A DNA stretch of 64,000 bases from Powellomyces hirtus. Lineage: Eukaryota; Chytridiomycota; Chytridiomycetes; Spizellomycetales; Powellomycetaceae. Below are positions 10,716 to 22,241 of the stretch, piece after piece. Under the pieces are notes generated by a model. It searched no databases. It had not been told where the DNA came from and worked only from the letters and a program-made list of their open reading frames with translations. Location: the NCBI GenBank assembly GCA_025526995.1, contig JAHLKG010000017.1:248001-312000 (forward strand), read 5' to 3'. Within the stretch, counting starts at the first letter, position 1. Each line of letters opens with the position of its first letter. The position numbers and the translations under genes were made by a program.

Positions 10716-12577
10716 CTAATCATCCCAAGTTGAAATATGTGAGTGTAAACTCTTGACGCCTCGTTTGTCAAGAGATAATCGGTTGGCGAACATACTCAGC
10801 GTGTCATTGATGACCGTGTCAGCTGAACCAGCGTGGTAATATGGAACCAATCCAAAGTTTACGTTCAACTGACGAGCAGTCTGGGGGATCAAAGTGGCGG
10901 CCACCACGGGGATGACTGGTCGGTATTTGGCAACCAGACGTGCGGTACCACCCAACTCCGTTATGACCACGATGATGGCGGCATCCACCTGTCGTGCGGC
11001 AAGCACAGCGGACGACGCGATACTTTCGGAGACGGGAATGGGTTTGGGAACGCTGCGCATGGTCTTGACCTGGTATTCCAGATAGTTGTTGTTCTTCTCG
11101 GCCTGGTACGCAATGCGTCTCATCAAGTTGACAGACTCCAGTACGTATTCACCTAATCCACATTTCCCCCATTAGTCCGTCATGTCCTATATAAACGTAA
11201 TCGGACCAGACATACCAATGGCAGTTTCTCCAGACAGAACCAGTCCGTCAACACCATCCATCACAGCGTTAGCGACATCTAGTATGCGCAAAGGGCTTGT
11301 TAGATAATCACTCAGATGCAACCAAATATCTCCATCTCTTACCAGCAGCTTCTGATCGGTTTGGGCGCGGATTTGTTCGCATGGACTCGAGCATCTGGTT
11401 GGCAACCAGGATGGGCTTGCCAGCAACGTTGGCCATGCTGATCATCTTCTTTTGAGCAATGGTGACGAGTTCTAAGTCGACTTCCGCACCGAGGTAACCT
11501 CGGTCAATGACGATGCCATCAGCCATCCTCAGGATGTGTTCAAAGTTGTCCATTCCACTTTTGTTTTCAATCTTGGCCAGAAGCTTTACTTTGTGATTGC
11601 CGAGCAGTAACCGGACTTCCTCCACATCTTCAATGTTACGGATGCATGAAACGGAGATGAAATCGACCTGTTCCTTCATCGCGTACGCAATGTCGCCCTT
11701 GTCCTTTTCACTGACCGCGGGCAGGTCATTGATGACGTTGCTTGGGAAGTTGATTCCCTTGCTTTCACCCAGAATGCCTTCATGGTGGAGAAGATGAGCT
11801 GAGACATACGTCTTCGACGCCATCGGAATCCTCGTCGTCACATACCAGAGTTGTCGACCTTGCATCTGATCGAGTCTTCCAGACGTTCCACCACCGTGAA
11901 CGACAGAAGACCGTCATCAATGTAGATCTTATCACCGACCTTAACCAGCTCTTTCAGATAACTGGTAGACACCTGCAACAACATGTAAGCACAGCGTAAT
12001 ACACGGGGATGTATGATGTCCAATACATACCTTGGTTTTGTCGCCCAACAGGGTATTGTCGTTGACAAAGTAAAAGTCATCTCCAGCAGTCAATTGAATC
12101 GGTTCACCGTTGACAAGCTTTCCGCTCCTGACTTTGGGGCCGTTCATGTCCAGCCAAATGGCTACCTCGGCAGTGGACTGAGTTTCTACCAAGTGAGATC
12201 TGATGGTGCGAATGACGCCGCTGGCAAACTCTTGTGTGCAGTGGCTCAAATTCAGACGGGCGACGTTCATGCCCGCCTCGATGAGTTGGCCAAGCATTTC
12301 CTTCGAGCATGACGCTGCAGCGAGGAAAGTGATAGTGTTACAAGCGGGATTGTTGACGAGACCAGACTGCGTATTTCTAGCACATGCTGCCCATAGACAT
12401 ACCAGGCCCGATGGTGCACACCACCTTTGTGCGAAGGATATCTGTGGAGTTGACTACAAGGTGGCCGACAAGAAGGTCCTGTTAACTAATGCACAGAAAT
12501 GCGCCTTGAATACGGGGGCGCGTCGTGCGCTTACCATCAACATGGACGGGGTGGATTTTCCTTGGAATGGCGACCAT
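10716..12577 (-). CDS. Divergent pyruvate kinase paralogue, probably inactive
   Basis: Seven exons (12577-12535, 12453-12403, 12314-12031, 11972-11846, 11798-11343, 11278-11216, 11152-10716) give 486 residues, the usual eukaryotic pyruvate kinase length. Family landmarks are clear: VVCTIGPAS, MNVARLNLSH, the beta-domain YIDDGLLSF, AKIEN, NQMLESM, DVANAVMDG and LSGETAIG. The Lys and Glu of AKIEN (K244, E246) remain. The metal-binding Asp of the usual RGDLG motif is Tyr here (RGYLG, Y270). The catalytic Thr of the usual ATQMLES is Asn (N302). DTKGPEIR has become DMNGPKVR (residues 87-94), and the effector loop TxSGRS is TELGGT. These bases were re-read on the minus strand. The fold should be kept, but phosphoryl transfer is likely lost or altered. 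A normal pyruvate kinase elsewhere in the genome is expected. Confidence 0.88.
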
Positions 12578-13397
12578 GATAAGCGTGTCGGTGGGGTTGA
12601 CTGAGTGGAGGAGGCAATTGGTTGATGAAGCAAGAGAGATAGAATGAAATGCCAGAAATATTTAAGACAGAGTGTTTGTGTGAAGACACGACCACGCACC
12701 AACAGTGAGCGAGTGCTATCGACAATCGATGACAAGCGATGGATGGATGGCTTGATTGCTTGCCTAATGCGAGTCTGGGTCAAACAGTCACGTGGGTCTA
12801 CATGTCCATCACCTGATATCAGCTGATCCGCCGACTCTTTCCACTGTGGATCGAGTGTCAAACTGAGATGACTGGGATTTGTGTCGCGTGACTTGAAACA
12901 CGAAGTGTGAATTGTGGAACACGAGAATCGAAATTTCCTGATCTCCTGTGCGCGCATAGTGTCTGTTTCTGCGCCGGGCGTCAATTCTTGTTTCCATAAA
13001 CGCAGTGTTCTGCTTCCTTTCGTTACCACTTGGCGCACTTGTAAATTCCTCTAGGTGTTCTCGATGGATAACAAATGGCCAGTTGCCCAGCCGAATAAAT
13101 GAACCGAATATTCGGTTGCCCGATCACAATTATCACAATTTGCGAAAGAACACTCCTTGATCACCAGCCAAACCGTCAATCTCTTGACAAAGCGCGCGCT
13201 CGCGCGGGCCAAAACGAAAGCCCTGGTTCCTGTTCACCGCCCAGCGATCACAGACTGCATGATAGCTGTTCCGACATACCGCTCAGGCTAGGCCCCTGCT
13301 GGCGCATAAAGAGTAGCGAGACCCTTCCAATCCCCCAGCTTCTGTCCAGTTCGTTTCATCACTCTTTTTGTGTCTTACCCATTGGCCTCATCACAAC
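12578..13397. other. Divergent promoter region
   Basis: Shared upstream region of the PK-like gene (-) and the peptide transporter (+). No coding exon is supported, and ORFs here have no recognisable content. Confidence 0.5.
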
Positions 13398-15223
13398 ATG
13401 GGACAACCTAGTCAGGCCACCCTCAACGAAAAGACGGATGAGCACATCGTCCGCATCCCTACTGAGGATGGTTTTATCAAAGGCACTTTGCCTCGCATTG
13501 CCGGCATTGTGCCTCTTGCAGCCTGGTTCATCGTAGTCAACGAGTTCTGCGAACGATTCGCCTTCTACGGTGGATCGGCCGTCTTCCAAAACTATGTTTC
13601 TGGAGATGAGGAGCCTGGATCCCTGGAAAAGAGTCAATCGGTCGCCACTGCCCTCTCCAACTACTTCACGTAAGTGCATGCGCCATGACATCGCAAACAC
13701 CTTGGTTGTCGCTTACGACGCTCTTCCCATCTAGGTTCTTCGCTTACTTCACTCCCTTGATCGGTGCAGTGGTCGCTGATCAATACCTCGGCAAATACCG
13801 AACCATTCTGGTCTTCTCCGTCATCTACATGCTTGGCTGGATCGTCCTTACCATCACTTCGATACCCACCAGTACCGATGGTGACTTTCACACCTACGGC
13901 GCCGCCGCCTTCCCTGGATACATCGCTGCCATCACCATTATCGGTCTCGGTACCGGAGGCATCAAATCCGTTGTCTCTCCCATGTGTGCTGACCAGATCC
14001 CCAAAGAAGCTTACACCGTGACCAAAAACGGCCGACAATATATTGTCGACCCCGATCTCACTGTGCAGCACTTGTACAATTGGTTCTACTGGGCCATCAA
14101 CGTTGGTGCCATGGTCGGACAAGTCGTTTGCGTGAAGCTCGAGCGAAATGCGTTCTGGCAGGCGTACCTTGTGCCCGCGTGCATGTTCGTCCTGTCCATC
14201 GCCATCTTCGTTGCCGGTACCAAAAAGTACAAGAAAGAAGTGCCGGAAGGATCCATTATCGTTGTTGCCTGGAAGTGCATTCGATACGGCATGGCCCGCC
14301 GAAAGGCAAACCCCACAGCGGTCAGCGTGCCTGCCGGAACCAACTTCAAGTTCCTCGAATGGTCCGAGCCAGTTCCAGGAGAATCCCAATCCGAAGCTAG
14401 CAAGCGTACCTGGGATGCCAACTTCCCTAAAGAACTTCGTCAGACCCTGAAAGCGTGCTCCATCTTCCCCCTCATGTCCATTTACTGGGTTTGCTACTCT
14501 CAGATGTTGAACAACTTCATCTCTCAAGCCGGACAGATGAAACGCCCTCACTGGCTCGACAACGACTTGGTGTCCATGTTGGACCCCATCGCTCTTGTTA
14601 TTCTGATCCCGCTATTCGACAGCTTCATCTACCCCTTTTTGGCCAAACACAAGATAGAATTCGGCTACATCAAGCGTATCTCCGTTGGTTTCCTCCTCGG
14701 AGCCCTCTCTATGATCTACGCTTCCGTCCTGCAGAAGAAAATCTACGAGACCGGTCCCAACTTCGACTTCGTGGACCGCACAGAGGAGGAGCTGGACTTA
14801 CAGCCCTACAACAACATCTCCGTTTTCCTCCAGTTCCCGGCCTACCTGCTCATTGCCCTTAGTGAAATCTTCGCCTCCATTGGGTCATTGGAGTACTCGT
14901 ACACCCACGCCCCTACCAAGATGAAGTGCTTGATTTCCGCTCTCGCGCTTCTTCCCAACGCCGCTGCATCTCTTATCGGGCTGTTCCTGTCGCCCCTTGC
15001 CAAAGACCCAACTCTCACCTGGATGTACGCGGGCGCCGGTATCGCTGCCTTCATCGCCACCATTGCCTTCTGGTTCCTATACAGGAAATTTGACGACGAG
15101 GATCTCGCACTTAAGCGGGCGGCTGTCGCTGCCGAGACTTCCTCACCTTCCGGCGATACCCCTGCCCCCGCCTATGTCGGAAAGATCGAGGCCGAGGCCG
15201 ATGAGCGCGTCCACGTCCGTTAA
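13398..15223 (+). CDS. Proton-coupled oligopeptide transporter (POT/PTR2 family)
   Basis: Two exons (13398-13669 and 13735-15223) encode 586 residues. The family motifs are present: ExxERF followed by FYG (NEFCERFAFYGG), TPLIGAVVADQYLGKYRT after the second helix, GTGGIKS with PMCADQ, and the FYxxINxG signature as WFYWAINVGAM. About twelve hydrophobic segments are spread over the length, with a long hydrophilic loop in the middle, as in yeast Ptr2. It should import di- and tripeptides with protons across the plasma membrane. The ATG sits at the start of the cytosolic tail, just before the ExxERF helix, and the intron lies in the loop after helix 1. The C-terminal tail is acidic. Confidence 0.93.
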
Positions 15224-16744
15224 ATTGTGCGCGCGCAGAATTTTGCCTCGTCCAGGAACGAGCACTCCGATATGGCTAACTGATACGACTGCGGCTGGCC
15301 TGCAAGTTTTTGTATTCTCGATGATGTTTGTCAATCATATATCGTATATCCATTGTTTTTTACCATCATTTCTGTCTCCTCCTCTCGCTTCGTTTGGGCC
15401 TAGGGCCAAATATGACTGACTGTATGGAACACTTCCCCTTCGTCACTGTATTGGAACTTTTCACCTTGAGAGTTCATCCAGTCCATGAAACATTAAACTC
15501 GTTACTTTACGTACGGAGCCTACATTTACGCTGACATTGATGTCTTCAAGGAACGAGCTGAAGCTATTAAAGGTTGTTTCGCCGAGTTGAATGGTCTGCT
15601 TCACGAAAGAATTGCTTGTGACGCGTAAGCCCGGTCTTCTCTGTGCGGATTGCGCGGCGCAGAGACACGTGACTTACACGTCTGACCAACCACGCCACAG
15701 CCAGGCACGGAGATTCCATCGTCGATGGATCCCACACTTCTCAGGGGTCCCTGCAACGATGGCTGCTGCAAGATAGGCACGGGCGTCTTTGTGCACTTGG
15801 TAACAGTGATACCCATCTACATGCCCCATCTCTCGCAATCCTCGGATGGGCAGTCGGAAGGCCATCTCGCTCTTCCTGAGATTGGCCAGCTCAGCACCTT
15901 CGGCAGCCGTGACTGGGAATACTGACGAAAAGAAGAACGGAACGCAGGACGGCGCGTATACCAGCTATTTATTATGTCAGAGAACTGCTGAGCTACCTTG
16001 GCTTGGCTGGAGTGGCTGGGCCACTTGTGGCCGTTCAGGGCCATCGGTGCAACAGTGGTAGATTGAAACACATTGCTGACGGACTTAACACTGCTAAGTG
16101 GTTTGCGTTGAGCAAGAACCTTTCAAGATGGGGCCTTGCTATAGTCACAACGTCGATAACTCCGGCCCAAACACTTGAGTGCGACGCGCGTCTCGCAAGG
16201 GAATTACAATGTGCCTTTTTAAACAGTACGTGACCAATTGTTGAAGTATGTCAGGAGGAGCCTGACACTTCGGGCCAAGGCACACCAAAGACCAGACCGG
16301 CTGTATCTGTCGCTCACTCGATAATTTTCACGACTGTGAGGCGAATATGGACTAGTCGGATGGTACACTGAGACCAAGAAGTCTTCCGTGAGTCTTCCGA
16401 GCAATGGCGACGAAACCGAACAAGATCACTTTCAATGGAATCCACTCAAGAAAAACGACAATACAACGAACATTAATTCGAAAGATCGAGATGAATGATG
16501 CAATGAATGATGTGATTGGGGAATGTTCTAATGTTACAATGCGTGGTGGGAATGACCAAATGACTGATGACTATGCGTACCAAAACTAACTAATGAATGC
16601 GTGCAGATTAAGGGTATATGAATGAAAATGCAGAATGATTGTTGAATGAATGAATGCAAGGTGTGTTGTGTGATGTGCTACTGATCGCAGTCGCCGAGGG
16701 TATGAAATCGGAAGGAAGTGCTGTCGACGCCATGGTCAGCGCGA
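15224..16744. other. Convergent intergenic region, no gene seen
   Basis: Both neighbours end here. Short ORFs exist on both strands but show no family resemblance. The part from about 16440 to 16680 is A-rich with several ATGAATGA-type repeats and probably belongs to the 3' UTR of the cysteine-repeat gene. No tRNA-like fold was found. Confidence 0.5.
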
Positions 16745-17740
16745 TTACTGCTTGGGGCACCAGAGGCAGGTGATGCCCTTGCATTGGGCGTCCTTGAACC
16801 CACTGTTGCAGCAGCTTTTGCAGATGTCGGAGTCACCAGCCTGAGGAACGGGGGTAGGAGCGGGCTTGGGCTTGGGGCACCACAGGCAACTGATGGTCTT
16901 GCACTCGGCGGCCGCGAATCCAGTGCTGCAACAGGTCTTGCAGATGTCGGAGTTACCGGCCAGGGGCTTGATGGCGCGCTTCTCAACCATTGGGGCAGGG
17001 GTGGCGGCAATCTTGGACTTTGGGCACCAGAGGCAGCGGATGGCCTGGCACTCAGCGGATGCGAATCCGTTGCTGCAGCAGGTCTTGCAGATGTCGGAGT
17101 CACCAGCCTGAGGGACGGGGGTAGGAGCGGGCTTGGACTTGGGGCACCACAGGCAACGAATGCTGGAGCACTCAGCGGTGGCAAAGTTGTTGTTGCAGCA
17201 GATCTTGCAGATGTCGGAGTCACCAGCGAGGGGCTTGATAGCTCGCTTCTCAACCACTGGGGCAGGGGTTGCAGCGACCTTGGGTTTGGGGCACCACAGG
17301 CAGCGGATGCCCTGGCATTGGGCGTCCTGGAATCCATTGTTGCAGCAGGTCTTGCAGATGTCCGAATCACCGGCGAAGGGCTTGACGTCACGAGCCTCGA
17401 TCGATTCAGGCTTCTTGGGACACCAAAGGCAGGTGATGCCCTTGCATTGAGCGTCCTTGAAGCCGCTGTTGCAGCAGCTCTTGCAGATGTCGGAATCGCC
17501 AGCCTGGGGTTCGGGGACTTTGGGCTCGGGAACGGCGACAGAGGCTTCCTTGGGGCACCAGAGGCAGCGGACGCTGGCGCACTCAGCGGTGGCAAAGTTG
17601 TTGTTGCAGCACGTCTTGCAGATATCGCTGAGCTCGGCGCGAGCAGTGTTGGCAGCGGCGGAGTTGGTGGAGGCAGGCGCTGCGGAAACGCTGACGGTCA
17701 GGAGACCGGCGACCGCGATGAAGATGTTCTTAAGCTGCAT
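16745..17740 (-). CDS. Secreted protein with seven six-cysteine repeats
   Basis: A single exon encodes 331 residues. It starts with a signal peptide (MQLKNIFIAVAGLLTVSVSAAP). Seven near-identical modules follow, each beginning SDICK and ending CLWCPK, with the pattern C-x2-C-C-x8-C-x4-C-x2-C. Linkers are Pro/Ala-rich, and two carry EKR-AIKPLAG, a dibasic Lys-Arg as cut by Kex2; a third has an EAR variant. Copies 2 and 7 are identical, which points to recent block duplication. Six cysteines per module suggest three disulfides. I recognise no named family. Possible roles are a cell-wall or extracellular structural protein, or a precursor that releases several small cysteine-rich peptides. The start was set by the signal peptide; upstream in-frame codons read through a poly-Lys stretch typical of a leader. 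Confidence 0.85.
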   Translation of the reverse strand: MQLKNIFIAVAGLLTVSVSAAPASTNSAAANTARAELSDICKTCCNNNFATAECASVRCLWCPKEASVAVPEPKVPEPQAGDSDICKSCCNSGFKDAQCKGITCLWCPKKPESIEARDVKPFAGDSDICKTCCNNGFQDAQCQGIRCLWCPKPKVAATPAPVVEKRAIKPLAGDSDICKICCNNNFATAECSSIRCLWCPKSKPAPTPVPQAGDSDICKTCCSNGFASAECQAIRCLWCPKSKIAATPAPMVEKRAIKPLAGNSDICKTCCSTGFAAAECKTISCLWCPKPKPAPTPVPQAGDSDICKSCCNSGFKDAQCKGITCLWCPKQ

Positions 17741-20197
17741 TGTTGGTAGATTGCGGGAGCGAAGCGAGAGAGGGAGAGAGCGGGAGATGTGGAGGAGCTG
17801 GTTGATGATGAGAAAGGGGAGAACGAAAAGCATCCCTATTTTATAGATGCGGGAGGAGAGATGAGGCTGCTCTTTTTTTTTTCTGAGGGTTTTTTTTTCT
17901 TTCATTTCCACTTTTTTTTTCTTTGGACGCCTCAATGGGCGTTCATAAAAAAAAAGGGAAGGGAGACATAGATGAAAAAAAAAACTCGCAACAAGAATAT
18001 GTTCTTTGGGCGGCCATCGCAGCTTGTCGTCGGCGGGCTCATGCGTGAAGCGAATCCTGCCTATTCAGGCCGCATGCCCTTCGGGAAACATCCTTTTTTT
18101 TTCTCGGAAGTCAACATACCCCACATTCGCATGCGAGACTTTCCTGTCAATTCCAGTCGTTCCGGCAATGTCGTACCACGAGTACTTGCAAATGTTTTTC
18201 TTTTATGTCAACAAAAAGAAGAAAATGCAGACGCATGTCTGCTGGTTCCGAGTCCGCCGTCCAAATCGGGACCAATGCGGAACCTACTTGTGTGTCACGG
18301 CTTTGCTCGTTTGCTGCCCGCCGCGTGTCCTCCGGCTACGCGCTTCGTTGTGGCAGTGTATGGCTTTCTTCCCTGGGCCTCGTTTTCTTTTTTTTTTCTG
18401 TTTCTCTGTACACTTTTTTTTTCTGTGCACCCCACGCATGCGGCTTTTCTTCATCGGAATTCAAAAAGGAATTCAAGGATGTTTGAATCGTCTACCTTCT
18501 GCTCCCTAGATACCGCATCGGACCTCAACCGCCCCGACTGTGTAGAAAAACGGTGCAACACCGACCTCATGTCATCCTTACGTTTGAGGGTGATGTAATG
18601 TAAGAGGAATGAGCAAAGTCTCTGGAAGCTTCTGCTCGCGCCCGCAGGTTGAGGGAAACGCAATGTGTTGCGCCCTTCCGGCATGGGAGGTGAGTAGAGA
18701 TGCAACAGGCCAAAGCAGCTTGGCGCATCGCGTTAGCAGGAGTAATACATTCTGAACCTGAAAATGGGTTGGCATATAACCTGTGCTCGATTTGCAGGGC
18801 GGCCAGAGATGTGCGGCAGGAAAACTGATACCGTATAATCACGACTTGCATCTGCACGCCGATAGCATTCACGCGATGCACTGGTGAGCTTACTATTCGC
18901 GTTAGCTTCCACATAACCTGACAAAAGAAATTCATAAGCTTGTATCGGTGAAATGATCAATCTACTAGGACGTTCCAGTAAGCCGAACATCAAAAGCACC
19001 AGCAGTTCTGCATTTTCTAGAAATTCTTGTGAAAACCGTCCTGAGCTTTTTCTCTAAGGTGCAATTGTTGGGGTCTTATATTCAGCGGTGAAAGCGGCGA
19101 CGAAATGATGGCGTGACGAAGGACATGTGGAGGCGACAGCTAACTAGCCGCCCGAAGTCCTTCAGAAAGCATAGTATCCGGTTACTCCGAATCACCTTGT
19201 GTAAGTTAATCATGCCGTTATCCCTCGCCAAGCGGCCAATGTTAGGATCCTCCAAAGCGAAACCTCAATTTAAAGCACAATGTGCAAGTAGATTACACTG
19301 CAATGATGCGAGCAAATCACTCTAAAGAACACGGAATGTCTGATTGTGATCAGTCCGAAAATGCGGCGGCAGCGACTGCGAGAGGCGCGAAAGTAAGTAA
19401 TGTATTGATGTATTGACCACAACGGCCCCGCTCGAAAGGATATCCAATTGAGAGGCTGGAGTCCCGGTTGTTGTAGTACCAATGCGAAGGTTGGTCGCTG
19501 ATGGCATATACGATCGCAAGACGAAGTCGCCAGCTACGGTGTTTGACAAGTAGTTCCCGCTCGTCTTGATGTAGTAAGAGATTAAAGAGAGAGGGACTTT
19601 GGGAGAGAGAGATAGAGGGAGAGGAAAAAGGGAATATGGGAATAGGGGAGCGCGCATCCAACGCGCGAGTGGACTATGTTTTGCCCGGCTATGCATTGCA
19701 TTACTGTTTGATTACCTCATGTCATCTAGACATTTTAACAGGTTCTCTACTAGATACATCATGTCTTACATGTTTGAGAATCTGCCGCATTTGGAAGTGG
19801 ACCACGATCAGATACGGCTGGGCAATGCCGAAATTTCGAGAAAATCTCCGTTATCCGGATGGGTTTACCAGAGCTGCGGGGATACTCGGAGGAGAGGCGT
19901 ATGCAGGGCCGCTCAGCACGCTAATCAGCCTTCAAATTGAAGGGAATTCAATTGATTTCAATGGGCAAACGCGCAAGGCGCATAAAGGCGCTTACATTTC
20001 TTCAATAGGGAAGACGCGCGCCTCATAAAAATGCATGCCAAAGTAGCCAAAGCAGCCGGATGCAATGTGGGAAAGAACCTTTTTTGCAATTCCCCCGGCG
20101 GTCCCACCCGACTCTCCCGCAGTATAAGTGAACAACCCGCCCTGCGACGCCCCCTCTTCCGCTCGTTCCCTGCTTTCACAGTACGACATCCTCCACA
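17741..20197. other. Large divergent intergenic region, no supported gene
   Basis: At 2.4 kb this is the longest gene-free stretch of the window, lying between the starts of the cysteine-repeat gene (-) and the ADP/ATP carrier (+). T-runs cluster near 17870-17920 and 18095-18430, and a purine-rich tract lies near 19585-19635. The longest ORF (17972-18598, +) is low-complexity and unlike any family I know. A pyrimidine-rich leader ending ttcacag near 20180 precedes the carrier ATG. Confidence 0.45.
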
Positions 20198-21486
20198 ATG
20201 GCCCAGAAAAACACCGTGGAAAAGAACTTCGTGGTCGACTTCCTGATGGGTGGTGTGTCCGCCGCCGTCTCCAAGACGGCTGCCGCCCCCATCGAGCGTG
20301 TTAAGCTTCTCATCCAGGTTAGTGATGCGATGCCCCAATTCCATCTGGTCGAGATTGCCTTCCCATCCGTGCTCCAGTCGGGAGCCCGTGGGCACCCGAG
20401 GGCATGAATGATGCTGTCTGATAGCTCGTCAATTCTGCTTGAGATGCATGAAGGGAGAATGTCAATCGCCCGGCGTTCAATCGTCAATTCATCCTATCTA
20501 TGTCAGTCTTCTAATCATCTGTAAATTATCTTCGCAAAACAGAACCAGGATGAGATGATCAAGCAGGGTCGTCTCTCTTCCCCCTACAAGGGTATTGGTG
20601 ACTGCTTCTCCCGCGTCGTCAAGGAGGAGGGTTTCGGTCAGCTCTGGCGTGGAAACACGGCCAACGTTATCCGTTACTTCCCCACCCAGGCCTTGAACTT
20701 TGCGTTCAAGGACTACTTCAAGAGGATGTTCGGTTACACCAAGGCCAAGGATGGCTACTGGAAGACGTAAGTTGCATATTTCAATCCGTGCATCATTGCG
20801 TTGAACGCAATGTATTAATCCTAATCTATACAGTTTCGCTGGAAACATTGCCTCCGGTGGTATGGCTGGTGCTTCCTCCCTCGCGTTCGTGTACTCCCTT
20901 GACTACGCCCGTACTCGTCTTGCCAACGACAACAAGGCCGCCGGCAAGGGTGGAGAGCGTCAGTTCAACGGTCTTATTGACGTTTACCGCAAGACCCTCG
21001 CCACTGACGGTATCGCCGGTCTGTACCGTGGTTTCGCCATCTCTTGCGTTGGTATTGTTGTGTACCGTGGTCTTTACTTCGGTCTCTACGACTCCCTCAA
21101 GCCTGTGGTAAGTATCAAAATTTTGTTGCTCTGGGATCTGTTCAGACGTAGTAATCAATCTTCTCCAGGTCCTCACCGGTAGCCTGGCCAACAACTTCGG
21201 TGCCGCCTTCCTCCTCGGATGGGGTATCACTATCGGTGCCGGTTTGGCCTCGTACCCCATCGACACCGTCCGTCGTCGTATGATGATGACCTCTGGAGCT
21301 GCCGTCAAGTACCGCAGCTCTGCCCACGCCTTCGCCGAAATCGTGAAGAACGAGGGTCCCAAGTCCCTGTTCAAGGGTGCTGGTGCCAACATTCTCCGTG
21401 CCGTCGCTGGTGCTGGTGTGTTGTCTGGTTACGACCAGCTGCAGATCATTATGTTCGGCAAGGCCTACTCCGGAGGCTCCGGTTAA
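20198..21486 (+). CDS. AAC: Mitochondrial ADP/ATP carrier
   Basis: Four exons (20198-20317, 20543-20766, 20834-21107, 21169-21486) encode 311 residues, the normal carrier length. The protein swaps cytosolic ADP for matrix ATP across the inner mitochondrial membrane. The diagnostic nucleotide-carrier signature RRRMMM is present ([13 protein letters not shown]). The three mitochondrial-carrier repeats show the P-x-D/E-x-x-R/K motifs as PIERVK, SLDYAR and PIDTVR. As in other fungal carriers there is no cleavable presequence. The first intron contains in-frame stops and must be removed. Codons are strongly biased to C-ending forms (GCC, AAG, CTC), which fits high expression. Confidence 0.97.
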
Positions 21487-22241
21487 GTAGTTTCATCACA
21501 CAAACGGTCGAGAAACTTCATAGAATCCCATCATACCTTATCTCTCATAAGAAGGATGCTTTTTATCAGCGAATAGTCACTTTGTTTATGTCCTGTCCAC
21601 TACATCCGACCCTAAACTTTTTAACTATTTTGCAATGGAACTAGCACCGCCTTTTGTGTGTGTCAAGCCAGAAGGAACCAATTTCAACCGCAAAACGCGC
21701 GCCGCTGAGAAGAGCGGGTTTCCTGATCGCGTTTGGTTTAATTGAATGTGATGCACCGCAGACAAGGCTTGGAGGCTTGGCTGTGGGAATTTCGAGAGGT
21801 GCTGAAACAACCTAGCCCCCGCCCCCTTGCCTTTGCCTACATTCCTTAGCGGTTCCTTTTATGAGGTTCAAGAAAACCCATTAGCGATTTCAGCATTGCG
21901 CTCGGAGAAGGACTTTCGTGAGCATTATAGCTGATTCTGTTTACACCAATTCTGTTCGGGAGAAATAAAGGTATTGCATTGGAGGTCAGAACAACGTACT
22001 GGGTGGAGAGCGGTCCGTAGCGAGTGGGTGGAGGTTGGGAGCATGTATTTACTTTGAATGGAAAGAGGGCAACGACGGGAGCTAGGACCAACCAGGAGTC
22101 GGCAGACTGAGGTTTAAAAAGCGTTGTCGTAACCGCTCTGTTATCCTATTAGGGCCTTCACTTCACCATCCCACTGGTGGACCGCCTATCGCACACAAAA
22201 CGTTTGGGTTTCGTGATTAAAAGAAGAGAGAAGATATCAAA
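21487..22241. other. Intergenic region between tandem + genes
   Basis: Holds the carrier 3' UTR and the flippase promoter. No coding exon or RNA gene is recognisable. Confidence 0.5.

Noticed and set aside
16718..17749. 343-codon + strand ORF and a 305-codon minus frame over the cysteine-repeat gene
   Set aside because: Both are shadows of the repeated, GC-rich coding sequence. The frame with signal peptide and regular cysteines is clearly the real one.
17972..18598. 208-codon ORF on + strand
   Set aside because: Low-complexity Phe/Lys runs come from T- and A-homopolymers; no family features or introns.
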